From Plasmodium malariae (lineage: Eukaryota > Apicomplexa > Aconoidasida > Haemosporida > Plasmodiidae): DNA of 64,000 bases. The DNA lies in assembly GCF_900090045.1 (NCBI RefSeq), contig NC_041782.1, forward strand, positions 496,001 through 560,000, written 5' to 3'. This document shows positions 22,601 to 32,011 of the stretch, piece by piece (position 1 is the stretch's first letter; every line of letters starts with the position of its first letter). Under the pieces are notes generated by a model. The model made no database searches. It had not been told where the DNA came from and saw only the letters and a list, made by a program, of their open reading frames with translations. The position numbers and the translations under genes were made by a program.

Positions 22601-23339
22601 GTGTAATCATATCAGTTTCCTTCACATTTCGTTTTCTTATAATACCTTCCATTTCAGTATGTAAATTAAAAAAACTAACAGTGCTACTATTCTTATTATT
22701 ACTACTAATATTGCTACATATCCTAGTTTTATTCTTTTTATCTCTCGTATATTCAATTAATCTATCTACTATTGTCGTCTTACCATGATGGAAATGACCA
22801 GCTATACAAATATTTCTTATAAATTGTGTGTGTGGCATCAATTCAGACAAAAATTTAAAACTGAATGTATTATTAGGCAAACTTGTCTCAACCAAATCAA
22901 AGTTCTTTCTATTTGCTTCAACATCTAACTTCTTTATAAAGCTTATTCTCTCTACATTTGCATTTATTTTATTAATCGTTGCTTCTTCAATATCTTGGGC
23001 ATCTTCTTCTTCTACAAACACTTCCACACCATCATATACCTTTTGTAATTCGTCTATATTTGCACTAAATGCTCCGTTATTTCCTTTCTCTTTCAATTCT
23101 TCCTCCTCTTCCTCGTCTGTGTATTTTCCCCCGTTATCTACTTTGTCATCATCATCCTCGTCGACATCCTCATCGTTATCCTCATCGTCACCCTCATCGT
23201 CATCTCCCTTTCGTCCATATTCATCATTTACGTCCTCCTCTTCATCGTCTTGGTCATCCTCTGAGTAGTCCTCATCACTGTCAATATTTCCCCCTATGTA
23301 ATTTCCGAACTCGTCATACAGATTATTTTTTGATTCCAT
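19668..23339 (-). CDS. SNU114: U5 snRNP GTPase Snu114/EFTUD2
   Basis: EF-2-like GTPase of the U5 snRNP, which controls Brr2/Prp8-driven activation and disassembly of the spliceosome in the nucleus. The 1223-residue protein is longer than the human 972. I chose the ATG at 23337-23339 because MESKNNLYDEFGNYIGG matches the family N-terminus; an ATG ten codons upstream adds only leader. A strongly acidic Asp/Glu tract follows. The GTPase domain has the P-loop GHFHHGKTT (Gly181-Thr189), switch I ending EQARGLSIKAIPISL, and DTPGHVNF (Asp314). The base-recognition motif reads NCID (368-371) instead of NKxD. EF-2 domains II-V follow, with ILGTGELYLD, FCWATKEGPL, RGAGQIIPTTRRA and the conserved C-terminal part through GDPLDR. 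Insertions near residues 710-750 (KKKKKK) and 860-920 (Lys/Glu/Asp) are lineage-type. Single exon. Confidence 0.96.
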   Translation of the reverse strand: MESKNNLYDEFGNYIGGNIDSDEDYSEDDQDDEEEDVNDEYGRKGDDDEGDDEDNDEDVDEDDDDKVDNGGKYTDEEEEEELKEKGNNGAFSANIDELQKVYDGVEVFVEEEDAQDIEEATINKINANVERISFIKKLDVEANRKNFDLVETSLPNNTFSFKFLSELMPHTQFIRNICIAGHFHHGKTTIVDRLIEYTRDKKNKTRICSNISSNNKNSSTVSFFNLHTEMEGIIRKRNVKETDMITPYNSKKIDYITSYTDTRLDEQARGLSIKAIPISLIFQNRIYENIPSNVLLNKKKDNLKYKSYIFNIIDTPGHVNFFDEFLCSLNICECCCLVVDVIDGCMYVTENIIKTCIYENVKIILIINCIDKLIMDLRLPPNDAYHKINYTIEEINIKVESICELLNKSSKEKKEFLLSPLKNNVLFSSSIYGIFFTLKSFSKIYCNLYNAYHIDIDEFSQYLWGDIYFNEEEFTFASSPLYANQKRSFVEFILNPIYKIFGYVCSEEKEFLIPFLKNFNISLKKNDYLFNNRYLLKKINGMIFEDTTAFVDVIIDNCPSPLENAKNKIMQIYSGSLKTKICYDMMRCLKGDKTDNLMVYIIKNYHRPECLMLDLFGRVMCGTIRKGQTVCILGEGYSLSDDEDMITRVVTHLWVYEGRYRVEVDEVPAGNFVLIGGIDICINKTCTITNVKKKKKKSVNTILKGVSTDISNNSIVKSVNKSILIDDEDEEAEIFYPLHRKFRYVNCANSVFKVACEPINPSELPKMLDGLRKIDKSYPLSSTKVEESGEHIILGTGELYLDCILHDLRKLYGDLEIKISDPVVQFSETIIETSALNCFAETPNKKNKIYMISEPIQKELMDDIVQGLVHLNKNQNVNIDEYLHTVDNLLHENGMNKDTGKGEKKNGEMLSDESYSSGKGKEKEEQMNDEEMIDTEETEEDLPKKETTNDVDAEKRKSTLNYDIDKNVISLLTDKHNWDILSIRSIWAFGPENNSPNILLDYSLYKETNKENLYSVKDNIIQGFCWATKEGPLIEEGMKNVKVKILSADIDNDPINRGAGQIIPTTRRAIYSSFLLATPRLLEPILFTEIICSGDSVSSVYNVLSRRRGHVLKDFPKVGTPLYMVHAYIPAIESFGFETDLRTHTSGQAFCLSMFDHWHIVPGDPLDRSIILRPLEPAPIQHLAREFLLKTRRRKGLTEDVTINRFFDDPMLLNIKDEFAEHF

Positions 23340-25905
23340 AAGAACAATCCCTCTCTTTTGTTTTATCAATATAAAGTGGGATATAATTCTTCACAAAATC
23401 GGACACCATAAAATGGTCTCCTATATGGTATATTTTCGTAAGTTTTTCTTATTTTTTCTAAGCAACTTAAATATTTTACGTTAACAAAAAAAAAAAAAAA
23501 AAAAAGGGTAATTTCGTTTCTCAGTGGGGTTTGTAATGCTCAACAAATTTTTACATTCGCCTTGCAACAAACCTCAGCATTGTTCGATCGTTCCCTCTAT
23601 ATTACAGTTTTCCATGTATTATCTATGTACCGTTACGCGTGAATATATGCGTACAGATAGGTGTTAACATCTATATATTAATGCATATGTACATGTATAT
23701 ACATATATATATATATATGGATATATACAAATACATACATATATACATTTATACGTACTAATATACAAACATATAAATCAGTTTCAGTTTATTTTATCCC
23801 CTTCTTTTTCAACATAGTTCCATTATTTTATGGATAGATCGTTCTCCCCAGTTAATTTTTATTTGCTGCTCTATGTTTTCCTTATTTTTCTATATCTGTT
23901 CGATAATATTTTGGGCTATTTTTACAAATAGAATTGATACATTTTAAAAATCTCTTTTTCAATTTTGCCTTAACTCAAATTTTTTTTCCAAATGTGGGTA
24001 AAATAATTTGGATCAATTCGGATTAATTCATTTTAACTTAGTTTAAATCAGTATAATTCGGTTCATTTTAATTTAAATTACTTAAATTAAAATGAATTTT
24101 TTTTTTTTTTTTTTTTTTTTTACTGTTGTAAAATACGATTATTTCAAAATGTTAATTTATGGAGAACTTCAATTTAAAGAGATTGAAACTTTTTGCTGTT
24201 TTTTCTTTATTTTAGCCTATTTATTATATAATATATGTACACTTGTCGCTCTACCCCTCCGTATAATCTTTATTTCCCCTTATTCTTTCATACAAAGGTA
24301 TATATATATATACATACTGCAGTACGTACGTACTTACGTTCCTATCACGTTAAGCGGAACGTTAAAATTTTTGAGGAACAAAAGTAAACCGCATGTTCTT
24401 ACGCTTAGCGACTTAAAAAAAAAAATATTTAAAAATTTTTTTTTTAATTTTTTTTATAACTCCTGTTTTTCAAAGAGTATGTTTTTACAAAAAAGGTTTC
24501 TAATAAATATATACTAAGAACATCAAAAGAAAAGAAATAAACAGAAAAAATTATGACCAGTTCTTCCTTATATGTAATATATTATGATATCTCTGGAAAT
24601 GTTTTCAAATTTCTCATAAGAGTATTTTTCATTTTCTATATATCTTCCCATGTTCAAATATGCCCATTTGTGTAAACGTAGAAATCTAACAAAACTGATA
24701 AGCCTCATTAAATATTGTTAAGAATGTAAGAATAACAATATGCATATGTCATCTATGTCCCAACGATTGACTATACATTTTCCGTATAACTGTTTGTGAA
24801 CTTCAATGTTGGATAATTTCCTATTACATCAGTAATAGTTCTTATAAGCACATGAGCATGTACCTACGTATATGTGTGCATATACATACATACATACATA
24901 TATAAATATATATATATGCGATTGCGTTTGATGATCTGCAAAAAGGAGAAATTATTAATCGTCAGAGAATTACTAGTTCCGTTTAAATGGTGTTGAAAAA
25001 CTCCTTAATTTCCCCACTGGTTACTATGAAACGAAATTTGCTAAATAAAAAAAAAAAAAAAATTTAATCAATATGAGGTGTCTATAAAAATATGATAAAC
25101 GATTTTTTCAACTTATAAAATTCCAGCTTTTATTTTATTCTGTATTTATTTCTGTTTTCTTATTTTCCGTCTTATGTAGAAAGTTCAAAATTCGAAAGGG
25201 CTTTTGCCGTATCCATTTTTCTAGCTTAATGGCAATTCATGTCAAATGAATAATTTTAAATGCACCATATTACAAACAATACTATGCTGCTATGCTGCTG
25301 GGATGTATATATACTCACATAAGCATACATATAACTTCGTATAAATAGGCTTATGCATAAGAAAATATTTTTATAGCACTAAAAGTAGTATTTTCTAAAA
25401 AAAGAAGAGCAATAATTCCGCTCTAAATACATTTATGCAAAATGATTAACGAAAAACATATGGCCTTAAAAAAGAAAGAGAGAAGAAAAAAAAAGAAAAA
25501 ACTAGAAAACAAATTATATGTTTTTTCCAGACAAATAGCAGGCAAGATAACAAGACTATGCGTGCTAATTAACAGGTCACAAAAAAAATAAAAATAAATG
25601 GAAGAAGCAAAATATAGACAAAGCAACAATAACAATAAATATAAAAATAAATGTAAATATAACAATGTTAATGAGATAACTAAGAAATAAGGAGAAATTT
25701 TTAAAGGAAAAGAAAAAAAAAAAATAAAAAAAAAAATAATCATGCAAGCCATCTAACAGAATACGAGATATACCAAATCATTTTAAACCTTTTTATCGTT
25801 TTTACTGCAAAAAAAAATAAAGATATTGTATATACATATATATACACATATACGTATATATGTATACGTATATGTCTATATTTATATACTCGTGGCGCAT
25901 TCAAA
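23340..25905. other. Divergent intergenic region between Snu114 and CCDC103-like genes
   Basis: About 2.6 kb shared by two divergent promoters. It contains TA microsatellites (for example 23700-23720), long T tracts (24098-24120) and a small region with two potential hairpins at 24337-24400. A frame of 141 codons at 24092-24517 begins with a poly-Phe run. Its segment around 24340-24410 looks mildly coding-like, but I see no convincing gene. Confidence 0.55.
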
Positions 25906-26986
25906 ATGATTCCAAGTAATGATAGTGCACTCATCAACATAAAGAAGATGAGGAACGACTTTGTAAGAAGCATTGTGAAAGATGAAGAATACAAAAAAAA
26001 AGATGACAAAAAAAAAGAAATAGTAAAATCTTGCAAAAGTTATAAAGATTTCTGCAATATTGTAAGTTGTGTAAGTATGAAACCGGTTAGAAAATATGAA
26101 GAAAAGGTTACATACGAAGATTATGTAAACTTTAACTTTTCTTCACATAATTCTAAAATAGAAAGCACCAAAAAAAAAAATAGAAAAAACTATAATTTTT
26201 TCGTAAGTAGACAGTTCAAACTTAATAACCAAATGGACGAATTTTCTCCTTTGAATTATGAAAGATACAAAACCCGCAGGGAAATAGAGCAGTTTCTGTA
26301 CAATACGCAACCTTCTCCATGCATATCTACATATACATATATACATATGTTTATTTTTTACTATTTTCCTCGATCTTATATGTGCTCATATACGCATACA
26401 CTGCACGGTATTCCTTTCCCGTTCCTTCCCTTTGACTTCTGACAACATATGTTTCCTATTCCAAACATGTTTGTTTTTTAATATTCATTTTTAAGAAGCC
26501 GATTTTTTTCAAACGTTCCCATCTCTTTTTCCATAATATTTTAGATATATCCTGAACGACCATAAAGATAATTATGATAAATTCATAAAGGACCATTATA
26601 ATTGTGATGATATGAAGGATATCATAAGTTTCATTAAAAATAAATGGGAACTACTGTTCGATAGTGATCCAGCACTGGCAGGAGATGATCGAGCAGAAAA
26701 CCATGAAACAAGAGAGGAAAACAACCAACTAAACGATGAAAATTGTCAAGCAAACAGTGAAGAGCAAAATTTCAAAATATTAAATTTGGTCAACTTTCTC
26801 TTTTGGCTTTGTAAGCGCTGGTGCTGCCAAAATTTCTCAGCGTACTTTACACAAGACGAATTAGCTGATATCAACGCAAATGTTCATACTATAACTCAAA
26901 GATTAGAAAATGTAAATTGTGTCAACAACTATAAGGATAATAAAATAATTGAGATGATCAATTATATCAAAAAAAACAATTTCTAA
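25906..26986 (+). CDS. CCDC103-like dynein attachment factor, two exons
   Basis: Exon 1 is 25906-26297 and exon 2 is 26545-26986, with a phase-2 intron at 26298-26544 (donor TTTCT/GTACAA, acceptor ATATTTTAG). The joined protein is 277 residues, and the junction reads REIEQFLYILNDHKDNYDKF. The N-terminal 65 residues match the dynein-attachment-factor N-terminal domain of CCDC103: a helical stretch, then DEEYKKKDDKKKEIV, then SYKDFCNIVSCVSMKPV, equivalent to human DEKYKRENAAKL...SYEEFRGIVLASHLKP. The C-terminal part (NFLFWLCKRW...FTQDELADINANV) resembles the RPAP3-C-like region of CCDC103. CCDC103 tethers outer-arm dynein to axonemal microtubules. In malaria parasites only the male gamete builds axonemes, so male-gamete expression is expected; that is inference. 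The gene is convergent with uL13. Confidence 0.75.
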
Positions 26987-27476
26987 ATAAGAAAAAAAAA
27001 AAACAAAAAAAACGAAAAAAATTGGCACACAACACATGTTGCATTTCACATAATCTAATTAATGAAAAGTATTACAATATTAATCACACCCTATATAATG
27101 TTATATCACCAATTTTTTTTTTTTTTTTTTTGGTTTCAATTATAAATAACGGACGAGTGTAAATAATTTACCCCACACTTCTAAAATTTAATTAATGACC
27201 TTATATATAAAATCAGCACGATTAACTTTATCTTAATGATTTTTAAAAGTTTGTTTAAAAGATTTTACTTACACGATATACATTTAAAAATATATATTTA
27301 ATAATACTGCGTTTTTCCATGCATTTTTTATATTAATATAAGTTTATTGTGCGTATTTTTATTTTTTTTTTTTTATTTTAATCTTTCTCAATACGTGATA
27401 AAAAAAAAAAAAAAAAATTATATATATATATATATATATACATAGGAAGAAAAAAAAAAAAAAGGAACAGGTACTC
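26987..27476. other. Convergent spacer between CCDC103-like and uL13 genes
   Basis: About 490 bp of AT-rich DNA holding both 3' UTRs, with poly-A/T runs and a TA tract at about 27420-27440. No gene is seen. Confidence 0.65.
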
Positions 27477-28610
27477 TTACGCATAGCCAAAATTTTCTAA
27501 AACTTTTCGTTGTTCTGGATTAATTAAATTTAATGCCTCAGTTTTTAATTCTTTTTTTTCATTCAACTTTTTAACTTCCTTTTTATAATAATTTTTCGTA
27601 ACTTTTTTCCTTAGCTTTTCATTTTTTTTAACAAGTTCATCATAATTCCAACCAACTCTTGAACTCAGAGTGCCAAGTCTACAATATCTTCTATTCTTTT
27701 TCAATCTGAATGCTCGTAAGGCACTGGGTAAAACATATTTCTTTTTTTTATCATATGGATATGGCATACCAAGGAATACCTTTAATTTCTTCAAAGCAAT
27801 TTTTCCTTTATACGTTTTGTGTGGTAACATACCTCTAACACATCTCCACAAAATCTTTGATGGTTCTCTCAAATGGAATGGTCCCTTTTTCGGGTTTGTG
27901 TTCGTTCTTAGTCTTAAAAATTCCTGATACTTAAGTCTATTCCTGTATAAACTACCTGATATGTTAATATCTTCACACCTAACCGCAACTATTCGCTGAC
28001 CATTCAATAATTCCTTTGCTATTATGGACGCGAGTCTACCTAACATATGTCCCTTACAGTCAATTACGTAAACCTGCGATGAGAGCAAATTAGATTGTAA
28101 TGATTTTCAATAATTACACAAAAATGTAATCACTTCGGTGCACTTAATCGCAACAAATAGAGAGACATATCACATATTTACCTAGGACTGGGCCTCACAA
28201 ACATGGAATAAATGTGTATATGTGAATACATATAAATAAATATACATATATATATATATACGTGTATAAATATATGTATGTATATGCATGCATAAAGGCT
28301 GCTCCTCGCCCATACATAATTCCCTTCAAGAATAAACTTTCATTACCATAAATTGCTCACAACTCATCCATACGTAACATATGTACAAACAAACACACAA
28401 ATGCGTATACATACACATATATATATATATATATGTAAAAATATTCAAACATACATACATATACATACATATACATACATACATATATACATATATACAT
28501 ACATATATACATACATATATACATACATATATACATACATACAAACATATATACGTATGTATATATACTTCCATGAAATATTCAGTTTAATCGTTTACCT
28601 TCTTATACAT
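27477..28610 (-). CDS. 60S ribosomal protein uL13 (L13a/L16 family) with 4-codon first exon
   Basis: Large-subunit ribosomal protein of the uL13 family. Exon 1 is only 28599-28610 (ATG TAT AAG AAG, reading MYKK) followed by a GTAAAC donor. The intron is 28074-28598 with acceptor CATCGCAG. Exon 2 is 27477-28073, starting [14 protein letters not shown]. The joined product is 202 residues. The open frame that begins at 28088 with MLSSQ is intron sequence read through the acceptor. Family marks include [39 protein letters not shown] and [11 protein letters not shown], then a basic helical tail ending VLENFGYA. The intron carries a TACA/TATA microsatellite at about 28450-28555. The mini-exon is supported by exact phase-0 joining and by a ribosomal N-terminus of the expected form. 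Confidence 0.95.
28450..28555. repeat. TACATATA microsatellite inside the uL13 intron
   Basis: Tandem ATACATACATAT-type units lie within the intron. They generate spurious Tyr/Ile/Thr/His frames on both strands. No function is inferred. Confidence 0.8.
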
Positions 28611-28880
28611 TTTCTACACAAACACCAAGGTAAAAATAATTTAACTAAAGAAATTTATAAAAAAATGCTTTTAAAACAAAGAAACTCTAACCCGGGTTCT
28701 GTTTTTCTCTAAAATGTAATAATTTAGCATACCAAAAAAAAAAAATAAAAATAAATAAATAAATTAAAATTTAAAAAAAATTTGTACTACTACATTATTT
28801 ATTTAAATACGACTGTTATTTTCCTGAGATAAAGCAGTAAAGAAAAATAAAATAAACTTATTGTGTAGATAATAAAAATG

Positions 28881-28915
<35 letters not shown>

Positions 28916-31900
28916 AAACACGTTAATAAACGTATTGTAAATTCCTAACAAAACTGTAAAAATGATACTTCGTGTTATCCACGAAATTTGAATTGTTAAC
29001 GGTAATTTTTTATGCTATTATGTACAGCACTACTGGAAGGCTTTGCGCGTAAGGAATAGTGAAAAAAAAATATTGCATATATAAAAATATAAGTATTATA
29101 TATACTACATAAGCCTGTACGCATATATATAATACATATATCATATATAATTCGTTTGCGTATACCTTGACTCCTCTTATCTAAAATAGAGAGCCCAAAC
29201 GAAAATGATTGCTATACTAATTCAACGGTAGCTTAACAGCAGAGCGGTTATAAAAAATGATTGTTCAAAAAATAAATTACAAACTTTGCTAAAATGATTT
29301 TTAAGGCATTCATCTGCATCTTATGTATGAATTAATAATATCCATCTTTTTTTCCAATATTTATGAACACCTTTTTATTTCGAATATTTAGTTTAACACC
29401 CTCTTGTATGGAAATGAACAAATGTACTACAAAATTGCACATAAAAGGAAAACGTACTTTTTATTTTTAAAACATATATATATATGTATATATATATTTG
29501 TTTATTATTTTTTTTACCCTTTTAAAATTAGAACGAGAAATAAAAGAAAAAAGAAAGGCTTAATTTTTTTATATAACATTTTTATTCCTTACATTGTTAT
29601 TGATTATAAATATATTAATACAGTAAATGAAACAATGCTGGCTATCACCACTTAGCTCTCTTAAAATTGTTCTTCATCGCTAAAAAAAAATTGTCAAAAA
29701 GAGCTCATAACAGCACAGCACAAAGTAGGTAACTGTGCATGAATATACCTACATATTCATATGCATATTCGTAAATGTATTAAAATTCATATTTATATTC
29801 ATGTATATATATTTATATGTATGCTTACGTAGTTCTCCCCGTTTTGGGAAAATATAACTTTTTCAATTATTTATATAAAATATACATTTTCGTCAAATTA
29901 TCGTTAAATTATCGTCAAATTATCGTTAAATTATCGTTAAATTATCGTTAAATTATCGTTAAATTATCGTTAAATTATCGTTAAATTATCGTTAAATTAT
30001 CGTTAAATTATCGTCAAATTATCGTCAAGTTATCGTCAAGTTATCGTCAAGTTATCGTCAAATTATCGTCAAATTATCGTCAAGTTATCGTCAAATTATC
30101 GTCAAATTATCGTCAAATTATCGCCAAATTATCGTCAAGTTATCGTCAAATTATCGTTAAATTTCAGTACGTATCATGAGAATTACACAAATTTAAAAAT
30201 TAAACAACATTGTTGATATTGTTTCCGAGTTCGAGGTATAAATAAACATATGAACAACATATGAGAGAGTATACATACATGAACACAAACATATCTATTT
30301 AATTCCTTCCCATAGTTTTACTTGATTATGTTAAAATATCTTAAAAGGTGTGCATTAGAAATAAGAGTGATGGGCATAATACTAGTATGTTTACGTAACC
30401 CAGCTTTAATTTTTCCTTTTTTCCTTTTTTCCTTTTTATCTTTAATAAAGATTATATCATTTAAAAATTTTCTAACCAATGAAAACTAACCAATCATGTA
30501 TTTAACAGAGTTAAATGTAAAACAATAAATAAAATAAAATAAAATAAAGCAGTTATGTGCTTTTTTGTATTCGTGTCCTACCGTTTAACTAGTACATACT
30601 TTTGTGTGGTATGTTACAGGTACGCACATTAAAAAAAAGGAAAACACAAACATAAAAAAAAATTAAGACAAAATAGAAAAAGCAAAATAATAAAATAGTA
30701 ATATTATATAATATAATATAAATTATATACATCAAATTACGAAAAAGTATGTACTGAAAAAAAGACATAAAAGGTAATGGGATTACCCCCCTCAAAAATT
30801 CTCAGAAGAGGACATCATTACACAGCCCTCACGTAGCTCTCTTTAGTTACTGTATATAATGGTGCAAATATAGGCACACCTATATGTGCATGTACGAAGC
30901 GCCATTAAAGCTTCATCTGTGTGCTTAATAAACATTCTGATATGTCTAATTTATAAATACTTGAAAGATAAAAACTTTTCTTAAGAATTCATAACAAAAA
31001 AGTATGCAATTCAGTTCCCATCCTTGAAATGTAATAATAATATATTATTTCAAAGTGTTACACTTCGACACAGTGTAGCATTAGTAGAATTAAAAAAGGT
31101 ATTTGAAAAAATATATATAAATATAAATTTAAAATAAAATTAAAATAAAATAGAATAAATTAAAATAAAATAGAATAAATTAAAATAAAATAGAATAAAA
31201 TAAAATGGAATAAAATTAACGCATTCAAAATAGAAGGTACGTACTGTAGTGATAACAAAAAAAAAAAAAAATAAATAAAATAAAATAAAATAAAATACAT
31301 AAAACACGGTAAATTCATATGGTTCATTAAATGCATAAAACGCAGTAAATACATGTAATGCAAATTTTATATATAAAAAATAAAATTACAAATGCGTGAA
31401 AATTTTCTACACAAGTAATTTACAAGATAAAAATAAAAATTAACACAGCAAAATAAATCATTTTAATAAGGTAAATATATTGGTCGTCTTATAAATAAAA
31501 AAAAAGAGTTTTAAGTGAACGATCAGTTAAAATATTAATAAAATATAAACAGAAAGTTCAAAGGAAATATGAACAATTAAATTAAAAAAATTAATAAGGA
31601 TATTATCGTAGTGAAATATGGACGTATTCTACATAATGCAGGCAAACATACTTGTGTAACACAATGGTGTTATCTGTTCAGAACCGGGTAGAAAGAATGG
31701 AAATATAGGACCTTTATCTCAAAAAAAAGGTATATGTAAATATATATGTATATATAAGTATATGTATATGTATAAGTACATATGTATATATGTTTATATA
31801 TGTGGATGAGCGTATGTCGATATATGAAATGAATGCATATAGGATAAGAAGAAATCGGAGCAACACCATATATATAGAAGCCTAAAGTTAAAAGGGGAGT

Positions 31901-32011
31901 AACACACAATGGCGACATTTTAACTGTACGAAGCAGATGAATAATGGTGTGTATATACTCACATACACACGTGTACATACACATATACACACATACCTGT
32001 GCATGCATACC
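28611..32011. other. Intergenic region between uL13 and WDR7-like genes
   Basis: About 3.4 kb holding the uL13 promoter and the WDR7-like 3' UTR. The main structure is a 25-copy 11-bp tandem array at 29891-30163. AAAATAAAAT-type runs lie at about 31125-31205 and 31275-31300. A slightly GC-richer stretch lies at 31845-31960. I see no credible gene. Confidence 0.6.
29891..30163. repeat. 11-bp tandem array, 25 copies without indels
   Basis: The unit is CGTTAAATTAT or CGTCAAATTAT, repeated at exactly 11-bp spacing from 29891 to the last partial copy at 30155. The left half is mostly CGTT, and the right half is CGTC with interspersed AAG variants. There are no insertions or deletions in phase. 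It lies about 1.3 kb upstream of the uL13 start and 1.8 kb beyond the WDR7-like stop. Confidence 0.97.

Noticed and set aside
22828..23341. Ser/His-rich plus-strand frames opposite the Snu114 N-terminus
   Set aside because: Shadows of the acidic Asp/Glu tract of Snu114.
24092..24517. 141-codon plus-strand frame beginning with poly-Phe
   Set aside because: It begins in a poly-T run and contains TA microsatellite; only a short piece looks coding-like, and no exon structure could be built.
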